A DNA stretch of 64,000 nucleotides, taken from contig CAIMSU010000341.1 of assembly GCA_903844155.1 (NCBI GenBank), positions 1 to 64,000 on the forward strand, in the 5' to 3' direction. Under the pieces are notes generated by a model. The model searched no databases. It was not told the origin of the DNA and was given only the letters and a program-made list of their open reading frames with translations. Shown in pieces: positions 45,297-54,655 of this stretch. The translations under genes were made by a program, and so were the position numbers. This DNA is from an uncultured Pseudomonadota bacterium (GTDB lineage Bacteria > Myxococcota_A > UBA796 > SXON01). Each line of letters begins with the position of its first letter. Within the stretch, counting starts at the first letter, position 1.

Positions 45297-47915
45297 TCAA
45301 GCGTCCCGCGCCGTCAAACCCGAAAACCCGTGCTCCGCCGCCTCGCCCAGCGCCGCCCGCAGCCGGCGCTCCCCGGCGTCCCGGCAGGCGTCCGGACCCT
45401 CGGACCAGGCATGCCCCAGCGCCAGCTGCACCCGCACCCGGCCCGGCACCCCCACGCCCTGGCAGAGCCGCTCGGCCTCGGCCGACCACTTCGTGAGCCC
45501 ACCGGCGTCGCCGAGCCGCGCGACCGCCCGCGCGTGGACGGCGCGAACCAGCGCCCGCCAGCCTTCCGGATCGGGTCCGCGCCCGGCGCTCGTGAGCAGC
45601 GGCAGGAGCCGATCCTGCGCCGCCGTCGCCGCGGTCTTGAGCACGGAAGCACGCGCTGCCCGATCCGGGATGCCGCGCGCCTCTGCCGCCGAGGCTCGCA
45701 GGCCCAGGTCCGCCCGCAGGACGTGGGCGATCAGCCGCTCCTCACCAAGATCCGCGGCCCGCGCGAGGGCGGACGCGTCCGCGAGCGTGGCAGCAGCGTC
45801 GATGTAGCGCCCCGCGTCCATCTCGACCCGCCCGAGCGTGCGCTTTGCGAGGCATTCGAGGCCGCGATCCCGCTCGGCCGTCGCGATGTCCAGCGCCCGC
45901 CGCGCCGCCCGCAGCGCATGGGGCATGTCGCCCGCGAGGCTGCGCGCCTCCGCGAGGTTCACGCACGCCAGCACCACGTGGCCGCGCGCGTTCCCGGCGC
46001 TCCCCGGGATCGCCGCCTCGGTGACCGCCTGCGTGAACCGGTCCAGGGCCACCGCGAGGTTCCCGGCGTGCAACGCCGTCGCCCCGGCACCGATGGCCGC
46101 CCGCGCCCGCAGCACCCCGCCCGGTGCGCCCTCCAGCACGGCTTCAAATGCCGCCTGGGCCGGCCCCAGCGCCCCGGCGCGCCATTGCAGGCGTCCGATC
46201 AGCAATTGCCGCGGGAGGGTGTCCGGCTGCGCGGTCAGGAGCGCGAGGGCCTCCGGTCCGCGTCCCGCATCGTCCAGCCGGTGGGCCTCAGCGAGCAGCG
46301 GGTCGGCGTCGTCGGTGTCCTCCGGCGGTACGCAGGCGGCGGCGCGGTCGAGGAGCGCGTCGGCGTCGGGCAGCCCGGCGAGGATGGGGCCGCGGAGGGC
46401 TTCGGGGAGCAGGCGCCAGTGGTCCCCCTCCGAGCGCACGGCCATGCCGCGGCGGGCCAGCTCGGCGAGCGCGACGGCAGCTGGAACCTGGGCGATCCGC
46501 GCGATCGTGTCGAGGTCGACGGCGCCGGGGACGGCGGCCAGGGCGCCGGCGACGGTGAGGGCGTCGAGGTCGAGGCCGGCGAGGAAGGGGGCTGCGGGGA
46601 CGTCCGGGGGCGCAGCGCCGAGGACGACGGCGTCGCCCACGCGAGTTGCCTCAACGAGTACGAGGTACAACCCCGCGTTTCCACCGCTCCATCGGTGCAG
46701 CAGGTCGGCCGCTACCGCGAGGTTTGGCGTGGCCGGCGCCAAGGCGTGCGTCGAACGCCGGATGTCGGCGAGCGAGAGGGGGTCGAGCGGGATGACGACG
46801 TCCGGCGTTCGACCCCGGGTGTCCGCGCTCAGCACCAGCACGGCCTCGCCCGCCGCGAGCCGCACGCACGCAGCGTCCAGCGTCAGCGGATCGTCGGCGA
46901 TCAGGACGCTGATGTCGCGGCGCTCGCCCGACTCCCGCGCCACCCCGGCCAGCCAACCGCGCCCGGAGAGCGGGCCGCCTCGCACCGCCACAAGCAGCCC
47001 CTTCCCGCCCGCGACCACGTCCAGCGCCCGCGCCAGCGCGTCGATCGCGGGTTGTCGCCCCGCCAGCGCCTGCCCCGCCACTTCGGTCGGGCCGAGCGCC
47101 GCCAACGCGTGGCGCATGTCGGGGTAGCGATCGGCCGGGTCGCGGTTCAGGAGGCGAAGGACGAAGGCGTCGAGCGCCGGGGGCACGGTGGGATCCAGCG
47201 CTGACGGCGCGCGAATTCGCCCGGCGATCACCTGGCGGAGGATCTCGCCCGCGTCGTTCGCCTCGATGGGGCGCTGCCCGGTCAGCAGCAGGTAGAGCGT
47301 GGCGCCGAGACCATACTGGTCCGCGCGTGCGTCCACGTCCGCGCAGCCCAATTGCTCGGGCGCGGCCCAGGCCGCGGTGCCGACGAGCGTGCCCGACTGG
47401 GTGACGGGGTCCTCGCTCGCCAGCTCCGCGACCACGCCAAAATCGGTGAGGACGACGTGGCCATCCGGCGCGAGGAGCACGTTGGCGGGCTTGACGTCGC
47501 GGTGCACCAGGCCCGCCTCGTGGATCGCGGCGAGGGCCTCGCACAGGTCCTGCGCGTACGTTCGGCAGCGCGCGGCGCGCTCGGCGGGCGGGCGCTTCCG
47601 GAGCGTGACCGCGTGCTGGGCGAGATCGGGACCGTCGACGTACTGGAGCGCCACCCACGGCCGCCCGTCCTGCTCGCCTGCCTCGAGCACGCGGGCGATG
47701 CGCGGGTGATCGAGCCCCTGCAGCACCCGCACCTCACGCGCAAAACGGGCGCGGATCCGCGGGCTGATCGAGTGCAACCACTTGATCGCGGCTTCATGCC
47801 CGACATGCCCATCCGGCACAGAGTCGTCGATGCCGAGCAGCACGCTCGCCATGCCGCCCTGTCCCAGAAGGCGCTCGATGGTCCACCGACCGATCCGCGG
47901 GGGGAGGTCGAACAT
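45297..47915 (-). CDS. Hanks-type Ser/Thr protein kinase with TPR region
   Basis: 872 aa from ATG 47915. Kinase domain at about 1-270: P-loop LLGQGGMASVLLG, VAIK-like AAIKW, HRDVKPANVLL, DFGVVAEL and APEQL; the activation segment and Glu are present. Residues 290-520 form an ATPase-like/unknown Ala-rich region, and about 560-860 are helical TPR-like repeats (ALALLTAQPDTLPRQLLIGRLQWRAGALGPAQAAFE). Divergent from a second kinase with 48 bases between starts. Soluble, no membrane helix. Confidence 0.87.
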   Translation of the reverse strand: MFDLPPRIGRWTIERLLGQGGMASVLLGIDDSVPDGHVGHEAAIKWLHSISPRIRARFAREVRVLQGLDHPRIARVLEAGEQDGRPWVALQYVDGPDLAQHAVTLRKRPPAERAARCRTYAQDLCEALAAIHEAGLVHRDVKPANVLLAPDGHVVLTDFGVVAELASEDPVTQSGTLVGTAAWAAPEQLGCADVDARADQYGLGATLYLLLTGQRPIEANDAGEILRQVIAGRIRAPSALDPTVPPALDAFVLRLLNRDPADRYPDMRHALAALGPTEVAGQALAGRQPAIDALARALDVVAGGKGLLVAVRGGPLSGRGWLAGVARESGERRDISVLIADDPLTLDAACVRLAAGEAVLVLSADTRGRTPDVVIPLDPLSLADIRRSTHALAPATPNLAVAADLLHRWSGGNAGLYLVLVEATRVGDAVVLGAAPPDVPAAPFLAGLDLDALTVAGALAAVPGAVDLDTIARIAQVPAAVALAELARRGMAVRSEGDHWRLLPEALRGPILAGLPDADALLDRAAACVPPEDTDDADPLLAEAHRLDDAGRGPEALALLTAQPDTLPRQLLIGRLQWRAGALGPAQAAFEAVLEGAPGGVLRARAAIGAGATALHAGNLAVALDRFTQAVTEAAIPGSAGNARGHVVLACVNLAEARSLAGDMPHALRAARRALDIATAERDRGLECLAKRTLGRVEMDAGRYIDAAATLADASALARAADLGEERLIAHVLRADLGLRASAAEARGIPDRAARASVLKTAATAAQDRLLPLLTSAGRGPDPEGWRALVRAVHARAVARLGDAGGLTKWSAEAERLCQGVGVPGRVRVQLALGHAWSEGPDACRDAGERRLRAALGEAAEHGFSGLTARDA

Positions 47916-47963
47916 GGCGGGACGGGTAATTCGAAACCCCGAAGTGGAGTACCATGCACGGCC

Positions 47964-50900
47964 ATGCCGGAGACCTTCGGACCCTACACTGTCGTCCACA
48001 CCCTCGGGCAGGGCGGGATGGGGGTGGTGTACCGCGCGCGACCGGCGGACGGCGGGCCTGACGTGGCGCTGAAGACGACGCGCAACGCCTCGCCCGAGGA
48101 GGCGGCCCGGATTCGCTCGGAGATCCACGCGCTGGCGTCGATCCGGCACCCGGGGGTGGTCAATTTCCTCGTCGATGGGGTGCGCGACGGCGTGCCCTGG
48201 TACGCGATGGAGCTCCTGGACGGCGGCACCATGCGGTTGTGGGTCCGCGACCTGTGGGAGCCGCCCGAATTCCTGATGGATGGCGACATCTCCTCCCTCG
48301 GCCGCTCGACCGGTCGGCGGTCGGACACCTGGAACGGTGACGACGACCTGCCCCCCACGGAAGAGACGGCGCCAGCGCTCGAGCCTGGCCACCGCGCCGC
48401 GGCAAACGGGCGCCTGACCGAGATCCTGACGCTCTGCCTGCGCCTCTGCGCGCCGCTGTCCAGCCTCCACGCCCGCGGACTTGTGCACCGTGACCTCAAG
48501 CCCGAGAACGTCTTCATCTGCAAGGACGGCCGGCCGGTGCTGATGGACCTCGGCCTCGTCGCCCAGGCGGGCGGCAGCATCGGCCGCGAGAAGCTGGAGG
48601 AAGGCGGCCGGATCCTTGGGACGCTGGCGTACATGTCGCCGGAGCAGGCCGAAGGCGACCTTGTCGACGCGCGCGCGGACCTGTACGCGCTTGGCGTGAT
48701 GCTGTACGAGCTGATCACCGGCGAGCCCCCGGTCCGCAAGGCCGCCGTCGCCCAGATGCTGGAGCAGATCCGCGGCGAAACGCCGCCGCTGCCCTCCCTG
48801 CTCGCCGCCGACGTCCCGCCCGAGCTGGATGAGCTCGTGATGCGGCTCCTGACCAAGTCGCCGCGCCAGCGCCTTGGGCACGCCGACGACGTCGCGGAGG
48901 CGCTCCTCGCCCTCGGCGCCACGCAGCCGGCCGACGGTCCCCCGCCGGCTACCTCCGCGTACCTCTACCGCCCGCTGCTGCGCGGACGATCGGAGCACCG
49001 CGGCGCGCTCCTCCGCCAGATCGACGCCCTCAAGGCGGGCGGCGGTGGGAGCGGCGGTGTGGTGGTGATCTCCGGCGAGTCGGGCGCCGGCAAGACCTTC
49101 CTGGCGCTGGAGGCCTCAGCGCTCGCCGGTCGACGGCGCATCGGCATCCTGACCGGCGAGTGCCTCTCCATCGCCGCGGGCGACGAGGCGCGTGGCGATG
49201 GCCGGGGCGCGCCGCTCCATCCCTTCCGTCGCTTCCTGCAGGCCTGCGCCGACCAGTGCCGGGACGGCGGCCCTGACTACGCCGAACGTCTGCTTGGGAC
49301 GCGCGCCCGCATCCTCGCCCCCTACGAGCCGAGCCTCGTCGCCACCAGCCCCTACGCCCGCCACAAGGCGCCCGAGGCGCTGGAAGGCGAACTTTCACGC
49401 GATCGGGTGGTGGCCGCGCTCCGGGAGACGCTGGCGGCGTGGGTCGCCGCCGAGGGGCCGCTCGTGCTGCTCCTCGATGACCTGCAATGGACGGACGAGC
49501 TCTCTTTTGCCGTCGTCCGTAGCCTCGACCCCGATTTTCTCGCTGCGACCCCGTTGCTGCTGATCTGCACCTGGCGCTCGGATGAGATCGGCCCAGCGCA
49601 TGAGCGGTTTGCCGCGTCGCCCCACGTCACCGTGCTGCGGCTCGCGCGCCTCGACAAGCAGGCCGTCGAGGAGATGGTCTGTGACATGCTGGCGATGACG
49701 AGCCCGCCGCAGGTCTTCGTCGACTTCCTCTCGCAGGAGACGGAGGGAAACCCCTTCTTCGTCGCCGAGTATCTCCGCATGGCGGCCAGCGAGCAGCTCC
49801 TGCGCCGGGAGCGCGGGCAGTGGGTGGCGAGCGTGGGGGCGGACGTCTCGAAGCTCCCGCAGCCGGGCTCGCTGCAAGGGCTCGTCACCCGGCGCATCGC
49901 GGGACTCTCGCCGTTCGCGATCGAGGTGCTGGAGCTGGCTGCGGTCCTCGGCCGGCACGTCGACAGCTCCACACTCCTTGGCGCGTTCTCCGGCGCTGCG
50001 ATCCGGCCGGCGATCGAGGAGCTGGAGAGCCGGCAGATCCTCGAGGTCGAGGAGGGCGGTTGGAGGTTCGTCCATGATAAATTGCGGGAAGCGGCGTTCG
50101 CGCGCGTGCCCGCGGAGCGTCGTCCGGCGCTGCATCGTGCGGCGGCTGAGGCGCTCGTTGCTGGGCGGAATGCCGTTTCGGACGAGGCGTTTGGCTGGGC
50201 GGCGTTGGCGCGGCACTGGGAGGAGGCCGGGGAGGCGCGTCGCGCGGTCGAGGCGTGGTCGCGGGCGGGCGCGCAGGCGACACGGAACTTCAGCACGTCC
50301 GAGGCCAAGGATGCGTTCCAGTCGGCGCTGATCCTCGCCGACCGGGCAGGCGCATCGGCGCTGGACCGCGCGCGCTGGGAGTCGGGGTTCGCGGAGGCGT
50401 CCTTGCTGTCCGGGGAGACGAAGTCGGGGATGGAGCACGCTGGCCTCGCGCTCGCGCACGCCGGTTTCCCGCTCCCCCGCTCCGACGCCGGCTGGTTCTT
50501 CGGGTTCCTCGGCCAGTTCGGCCGGCGCGTGCTCCAGGCCTACCTGCCGGGCCCGCTCCTGGAGACCGATCCCGGGCGGCAGGAGCGGACAGCGCTCGCG
50601 GCCCACGCGAGCCAGCGCCTGCTCGAACCCTACTTCCTCTCGAACCTGCCGCTCCAGGGCGTCTACGTCGGATTGCGGTGCATCAACCTTGGGGAGCGCG
50701 TGCCCGACACGATCCCGCTCTCCCGCGGGCTCGGCTTCATGGCGATGCTGGTGGGGGCGACGCCGTTGCGCGGAGTGGCCGACCGGTGGACGGCGCGGGC
50801 CGCTGAGCTGGCCGAGGCGAGCGGGCGCCGCGAGGTGCTCGTGTACGCGCTCAATCGAGGCGGTTGCTACAACGTGGCGATGGCGCGGTGGGACACAGTC

Positions 50901-51533
50901 GTCCAGAACGCCCGACGAGCACGGGATCTCGCAGCGCAGATCGGCGACCGGCGCGGTTTTGAGGAGGCGCACACGGTTTGGGGGCAGGCGCTGAACGGGT
51001 CCGGCCGGCTCTCGGAAGCGCTGGACGTCATCCTCGCGATGCGCGCGGCGGCCAGCAAGCGCGGCGACCGCGAAACGCTGGCGATGGCGCTGGTGAAATT
51101 CACCGAGAACCGGGTGAAGGCCGGCAAGCCCGCCGACGCGCTGGAGGCCTACGCCACGGCGCTGCCCGACATGCCGCACCACGGCGAGGGCATCCAGGCC
51201 TACTTCCACGGCGTCGCCGCCGACGCCTGCCTGCAGTCGGGCGACCTCGCGCGGGCGCGGCTGCTCGCGGACGCGGCGCGGACCGTGTTGACAAAAACAC
51301 CGCCCGCGGCCTATTTCTCCGTTCCTGGACTCGTCCACGGCGCGCAGGCCTACCTCGGGCTCTACGCCAGGCAGCGGGACCCGGACGCGCTCGCGGGGGC
51401 GCGCCAGATGACGAAGTGGCTGCTCGGCCAGGGCCGGCTCTACCCCTACGCGCAGCCCTCCGGCCTGCGGATCCAGGGCGAGCTGCTCGCCGCGCAGGGG
51501 CGGACGCTGCCGGCAAAGCGCGCGTTTGCCTGA
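47964..51533 (+). CDS. Ser/Thr protein kinase with AAA ATPase and TPR domains, interrupted near the C-terminus
   Basis: 1189 aa to the TGA at 51531. Kinase domain (1-310) with GQGGMGVVYRA, VALK, HRDLKPENVF, DLGLVAQ (DFG replaced by DLG) and SPEQ; a roughly 50-residue acidic insertion (about 95-145) separates the hinge from the catalytic loop. An AAA/STAND-type ATPase follows (Walker A GESGAGKT near 370, LVLLLDDLQW near 505), then many TPR helices to the end. The reading frame continues past the TGA with clearly coding sequence to 51692, where the stop overlaps the next gene's start. So this is a nonsense-interrupted or miscalled gene; loss of about 53 residues may or may not matter. Confidence 0.85.
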   Translation: MPETFGPYTVVHTLGQGGMGVVYRARPADGGPDVALKTTRNASPEEAARIRSEIHALASIRHPGVVNFLVDGVRDGVPWYAMELLDGGTMRLWVRDLWEPPEFLMDGDISSLGRSTGRRSDTWNGDDDLPPTEETAPALEPGHRAAANGRLTEILTLCLRLCAPLSSLHARGLVHRDLKPENVFICKDGRPVLMDLGLVAQAGGSIGREKLEEGGRILGTLAYMSPEQAEGDLVDARADLYALGVMLYELITGEPPVRKAAVAQMLEQIRGETPPLPSLLAADVPPELDELVMRLLTKSPRQRLGHADDVAEALLALGATQPADGPPPATSAYLYRPLLRGRSEHRGALLRQIDALKAGGGGSGGVVVISGESGAGKTFLALEASALAGRRRIGILTGECLSIAAGDEARGDGRGAPLHPFRRFLQACADQCRDGGPDYAERLLGTRARILAPYEPSLVATSPYARHKAPEALEGELSRDRVVAALRETLAAWVAAEGPLVLLLDDLQWTDELSFAVVRSLDPDFLAATPLLLICTWRSDEIGPAHERFAASPHVTVLRLARLDKQAVEEMVCDMLAMTSPPQVFVDFLSQETEGNPFFVAEYLRMAASEQLLRRERGQWVASVGADVSKLPQPGSLQGLVTRRIAGLSPFAIEVLELAAVLGRHVDSSTLLGAFSGAAIRPAIEELESRQILEVEEGGWRFVHDKLREAAFARVPAERRPALHRAAAEALVAGRNAVSDEAFGWAALARHWEEAGEARRAVEAWSRAGAQATRNFSTSEAKDAFQSALILADRAGASALDRARWESGFAEASLLSGETKSGMEHAGLALAHAGFPLPRSDAGWFFGFLGQFGRRVLQAYLPGPLLETDPGRQERTALAAHASQRLLEPYFLSNLPLQGVYVGLRCINLGERVPDTIPLSRGLGFMAMLVGATPLRGVADRWTARAAELAEASGRREVLVYALNRGGCYNVAMARWDTVVQNARRARDLAAQIGDRRGFEEAHTVWGQALNGSGRLSEALDVILAMRAAASKRGDRETLAMALVKFTENRVKAGKPADALEAYATALPDMPHHGEGIQAYFHGVAADACLQSGDLARARLLADAARTVLTKTPPAAYFSVPGLVHGAQAYLGLYARQRDPDALAGARQMTKWLLGQGRLYPYAQPSGLRIQGELLAAQGRTLPAKRAFA

Positions 51534-51692
51534 GCGATCGCCGAGGCGGAACGGCTGGCGATGCCGGTTGACGCAGCGCTCGCGCACCTCGCGCTGGCGC
51601 GGCTGGGCGTCGATGCGGACACGCACAGGGCCGAGGGCCAGCGCCTGCTCGCGCAGACGGGCGCGTGTGACTGGTGGACGACGGTCGGATGA
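51531..51692 (+). other. In-frame continuation of the kinase gene beyond a TGA
   Basis: TGA at 51531-51533 interrupts a frame that continues for 52 codons in TPR-like sequence (AIAEAERLAMPVDAALAHLA) to TGA at 51690-51692, which overlaps the ATG of the next gene as ATGA. A CGA-to-TGA change would restore Arg at this spot. The coupling overlap shows where the original gene ended. Confidence 0.75.
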
Positions 51693-52453
51693 CGGGCTGG
51701 GTCTGCCCGGCGTGCCATGGCGACCTGGGCGGCGACGTCGACGGGGCCGAGCGCTGCGCGGGCTGCGGGCGACGGTGGGGGAGGCGCGATGGCTTTTTAG
51801 ACTACGTCGACGAGGCGCAGGTCCGGGGGACGGACCGGTGGATGCGCGTGGTCTACCACCACCTCGCACCGCTCCACGATCCGCTGTTGGCCGGCACTTT
51901 TCGCGTCGTCCTCGGTGAGCGGCTGTCGGACGCCCGGGCGACGATCCTGCAGCGGCTCGGCGCGCAGCCCGGGGAGCGGGTGCTGGAGGTCGGCACGGGG
52001 ACCGGGCGAAACGCCCTCGGCCTCGCAAGCGCCGGCGTTGACTACGTCGGCGTGGACCTCGCCCCCGGCATGCTGCGCATCGCCCGTCGCCGACTCGCCC
52101 GCGCCGGCCGTTCGGATGTGCCCCTCGCCTTGGCGGACGCGCACGCCCTCCCCTTCCGCGACCAGTCGTTCGACCGCGTGCTCCACGTCGGCGCCGTCAA
52201 CTCCTTCCGCGATCCCGAACGGGCGCTGGCGGAGCTCGCTCGCGTCGCCCGTCCCGGCGCCGCTCTCGTCCTCGTCGACGAACAGCTCGCGGACAACGCC
52301 GATCTTGTCACGCGCGTCGCGTTCCGGGCGTCGACGTTCTACGCAACGTCCCCCTGCGTCGCCCCCGGTCGCCTCCCCGGCGCCACCATCACGTCGGTCG
52401 AGCAACTGTCGGCGTTCTTCTACCTCTTGCGCGCGAGCACCCCCGACATGTGA
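51689..52453 (+). CDS. SAM-dependent methyltransferase with N-terminal zinc ribbon
   Basis: 254 aa from ATG 51689. Residues 1-35 form a Trm112-like or zinc-ribbon segment with two CxxC pairs (VCPACHGD, CAGCGRRW). A class I methyltransferase fold follows: VLEVGTGTGRNALGLA (motif I), DLAPGMLRIARRRL (motif II), ALPFRDQSFDRVLHVGAVN (post-II), and RPGAALVLVDE. Substrate unknown. It overlaps the kinase frame's restored stop. Its own stop is the first three bases of a 26-bp inverted repeat. Confidence 0.87.
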   Translation: MTGWVCPACHGDLGGDVDGAERCAGCGRRWGRRDGFLDYVDEAQVRGTDRWMRVVYHHLAPLHDPLLAGTFRVVLGERLSDARATILQRLGAQPGERVLEVGTGTGRNALGLASAGVDYVGVDLAPGMLRIARRRLARAGRSDVPLALADAHALPFRDQSFDRVLHVGAVNSFRDPERALAELARVARPGAALVLVDEQLADNADLVTRVAFRASTFYATSPCVAPGRLPGATITSVEQLSAFFYLLRASTPDM

Positions 52454-52506
52454 AAACCGACGACGTCACTTTTCATACATATGAAAAGTGACGTCGTCGG
52501 TTTTCA
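52451..52506. repeat. Perfect 26-bp inverted repeat (palindromic element)
   Basis: Left arm TGAAAACCGACGACGTCACTTTTCAT is at 52451-52476 and its exact complement at 52481-52506; loop ACAT. The left arm begins with the stop codon of the methyltransferase. It lies between convergent genes and could end transcription both ways, although no T-run follows the stem. A related single arm occurs at 59161-59186. Confidence 0.85.
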
Positions 52507-52530
52507 TACATTCGGGTGGGGGCGCGGCGG

Positions 52531-53097
52531 TCAGGGGTTCAGGCCAGCGAGCACCTGCGCGACGAACACCGACAGCGGGCCGACGACCTGCCCGACGCCG
52601 AGATGGGCGCGACAAGCGTCCGAATGGGCCTTTTTGCCCGCGACAGCATCCCCGGCCGGCGCTGCAGCGACCGCCGCGGTGATCACAGGACCCGCGACGG
52701 TCGCCGTCCGCTCCATGCTTCGGAGCGCCGCCGAGCAGCCCGCGAGCCCGCTGTGGTACGCCGCGACCCCGCCGTAGTCCCCTCCCAAAAAGATCGCGTT
52801 GGCGACGTCGTCGATGCCGAGGCCGACCATCAGCCCCCAGTAGACGTGGATGGCGAGCTGGTCGGGCGCGCGCAGCACGGTCAGCATCGAGAGCACGCAG
52901 AGCTCCCGTCGCTCGGCGCGCATGTGCTTCTGGTCGTGGAAGAAGTACGCGCCCGCGCCCATCACCCACGGCTCGGCGCCGGGCATCGGGGCGACGAGGC
53001 TGCCGAGCGCCGCAGCGTAGGCGACGGCCGGATCGTAGCCGGCGCGCAGGTTTTTCAGGTTGGCATCGGAGAGCAGGCTGGTCAGCGGGGCGCTCAT
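52531..53097 (-). CDS. Carboxymuconolactone-decarboxylase / AhpD-like family protein
   Basis: 188 aa from ATG 53097. The family core is seen: AERRELCVLSMLTVLRAPDQLAIHVYWGLMVGLGIDDVANAIF...YGGVAAYHSGL, with the active-site His and the RxEL helix. The AhpD CxxC is not present, so no peroxiredoxin-type reductase activity is expected; CMD-fold proteins of this kind are often of unknown function. Its ATG overlaps the stop of the SDR gene by 4 bases; it is the last gene of the minus-strand lipid operon. Confidence 0.75.
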   Translation of the reverse strand: MSAPLTSLLSDANLKNLRAGYDPAVAYAAALGSLVAPMPGAEPWVMGAGAYFFHDQKHMRAERRELCVLSMLTVLRAPDQLAIHVYWGLMVGLGIDDVANAIFLGGDYGGVAAYHSGLAGCSAALRSMERTATVAGPVITAAVAAAPAGDAVAGKKAHSDACRAHLGVGQVVGPLSVFVAQVLAGLNP

Positions 53098-53927
53098 TCG
53101 GTCGTTCCGGGTGGGTGGTGGACGATGTAATCCCAAAGCGATTGCGTCTCGCCGCCCGTGAAGTCGAGGGTCGCGCCGTTGAACCACGCCAGCTCCTCGC
53201 CGGCGAGCAGGGCGATCAGCTCACCGACCTCCTCGATCCGCAGGATGCGCCCGGCCGGGATCACGGCGCGCACCGCCTCCTCGATGCGATCGGCCCCGCC
53301 GTCGCCGACCGTCGCGCGCAGGGCGTTGGTGCGGACCGCGCCAAACTTCAGCAGGTTCACCCGGATCCCGCTGGGGCCGAGCTCGAGCGCGAGGTGGCGG
53401 ACGCACACCTCCAACGCCGCCTTCGCCGCGGCCACGAGCGCCGTCCCGCGCAGGAGCTGGTCCGTCATCGGGTTGGACAGCGCCAGCAACCGGGCGCCGG
53501 GGGTCAGGAGATCGCGCTCCAGCAGCGCCTGCGTCCACCAGAGGAACGAGTGGGCCATCGCCTCAAACGTCTTCTCCACCTGCTTCGGGTGCGCCGGCAT
53601 CGGCCCCGGGCCCGAGGCCAACCGCGCCACGCTCGCGTTCGCGATGGCGTGCACGAGGATCCGCACGCTTCGGGGACCGGCGACCCGCAGGATCTCCTCG
53701 GCACCTTCCCGGGCGCTCGCGTACGTGCCCGCCTCGCCGACGCGCAGATGGCACCCCGACCCGAGCGCCTCGACCTCCCCCTGCATCCGCGCCGCCGTGT
53801 CCGGGTGATTCCCCCGGTGGATCCCGAAGATCTGCAGGTGATGGCGACGCGCCAGCGCGACGGACGCGGCCGCCCCGGTCCCCGCAGACGCGCCGAGGAT
53901 GACGGCCCACTCGCGCCCTTCGCTCAT
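53094..53927 (-). CDS. SDR-fold protein lacking the catalytic tyrosine
   Basis: 277 aa. Rossmann motif GASAGTG, GIHRGNHPDTA, an NASV region and the C-terminal WFNGATLDFTGG give a short-chain dehydrogenase fold, close to enoyl-ACP/3-ketoacyl-ACP reductases. In the active region 'RGTALVAAAKAALE' the Tyr of YxxxK is replaced by Val, and no Tyr sits at the Y-x6-K spacing of FabI. It may be a non-canonical reductase or a structural subunit. It is translated in 4-base overlap with both neighbours. Confidence 0.82.
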   Translation of the reverse strand: MSEGREWAVILGASAGTGAAASVALARRHHLQIFGIHRGNHPDTAARMQGEVEALGSGCHLRVGEAGTYASAREGAEEILRVAGPRSVRILVHAIANASVARLASGPGPMPAHPKQVEKTFEAMAHSFLWWTQALLERDLLTPGARLLALSNPMTDQLLRGTALVAAAKAALEVCVRHLALELGPSGIRVNLLKFGAVRTNALRATVGDGGADRIEEAVRAVIPAGRILRIEEVGELIALLAGEELAWFNGATLDFTGGETQSLWDYIVHHPPGTTE

Positions 53928-54655
53928 GCCGTCGCCCCGTCAAGCAACCCCTGGACCGCCGCTCGGACCCGCTGCCCGACGAGGTTCACGGCCGCTTTGT
54001 CCTTCGGATCGCGGGCGAGGTGTTCGGTGATGGGGGACCCCACGCGGCTGGTGATGCGTACCGGAAAAGGCAGGGAGAACGGCCAGAGCCCGAACGGGCC
54101 CACGCCAAGGTAGCTCGGGAGCGTGGGCGGCAGCTTCCAGCGCTTGGCGACGTCGTTCCCGTCGACCGGACTCCAGAACGTCCGGTCGACGCCGATGCCG
54201 GCGACCGGGATGATCGGCAGGCGATGCCGGATCGCCAGCTTCACAAAGCCGTTTCGCTCGCCCCAGTCGACCCGTCCCTGAACGGACGAGGGCCGGAAGC
54301 CGTCGCGCGTGCCGCCGGGGGTGACGATGATCTTGTGGCCGGCGCGGACCGCGGTCCCGAGCGCATCGTCGTCGCCCGTCAGAAAATCAAAGCCCTCGAT
54401 CAGGTGGCGCAGGACCGGGACGTCGCGGACGCCTTCGTGCATGATCGCGTGCGTGACGAGGTCGTAGCGGTCGAGCAGCAGCAGTTGGAGCATGCAGAGG
54501 TCGTGCGCCGAGGGGCGCCCGTGGTAGCCGACGATCAGGGCGGCGCCCGGCGCGAGGATGTGCTCGATGCCGTCGACGTTGTAGCGGTGCCAGCGCTGCC
54601 GGAAGCGCCAGTCGTTCACCCACCAGGCGCGGACGAGGCGCGCGCGGGTCTTCAA
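53924..54655 (-). CDS. Lysophospholipid/diacylglycerol acyltransferase-like protein
   Basis: 243 aa. 'VGYHGRPSAHDLCML' fits the acyltransferase HxxxxD-type region seen in DGAT/PlsC-like families, and 'VTPGGTRDGFRPS' corresponds to the EGTR-type substrate motif. PIIPVAGIGVDRTF and a hydrophobic segment (SYLGVGPFGLWPFSLPF) follow. It likely acylates a glycerolipid or lipid-like acceptor at the membrane. Its stop overlaps the downstream start and its start overlaps the patatin/KAS stop. Confidence 0.85.
   Translation of the reverse strand: MKTRARLVRAWWVNDWRFRQRWHRYNVDGIEHILAPGAALIVGYHGRPSAHDLCMLQLLLLDRYDLVTHAIMHEGVRDVPVLRHLIEGFDFLTGDDDALGTAVRAGHKIIVTPGGTRDGFRPSSVQGRVDWGERNGFVKLAIRHRLPIIPVAGIGVDRTFWSPVDGNDVAKRWKLPPTLPSYLGVGPFGLWPFSLPFPVRITSRVGSPITEHLARDPKDKAAVNLVGQRVRAAVQGLLDGATA

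Noticed and set aside
45240-47963. Plus-strand open frames opposite the first kinase and upstream of the second
   Set aside because: They are in the shadow of the kinase gene; the second kinase clearly starts at 47964 with its glycine loop.
51531-51533. TGA as a selenocysteine codon
   Set aside because: The position is Arg/Ala-like in a TPR helix, no SECIS-like hairpin was evident, and a single transition explains it better.
49395-52028. 877-codon minus-strand open frame opposite the second kinase
   Set aside because: Arg/Gly-rich shadow frame; the plus strand carries the recognisable ATPase and TPR motifs.
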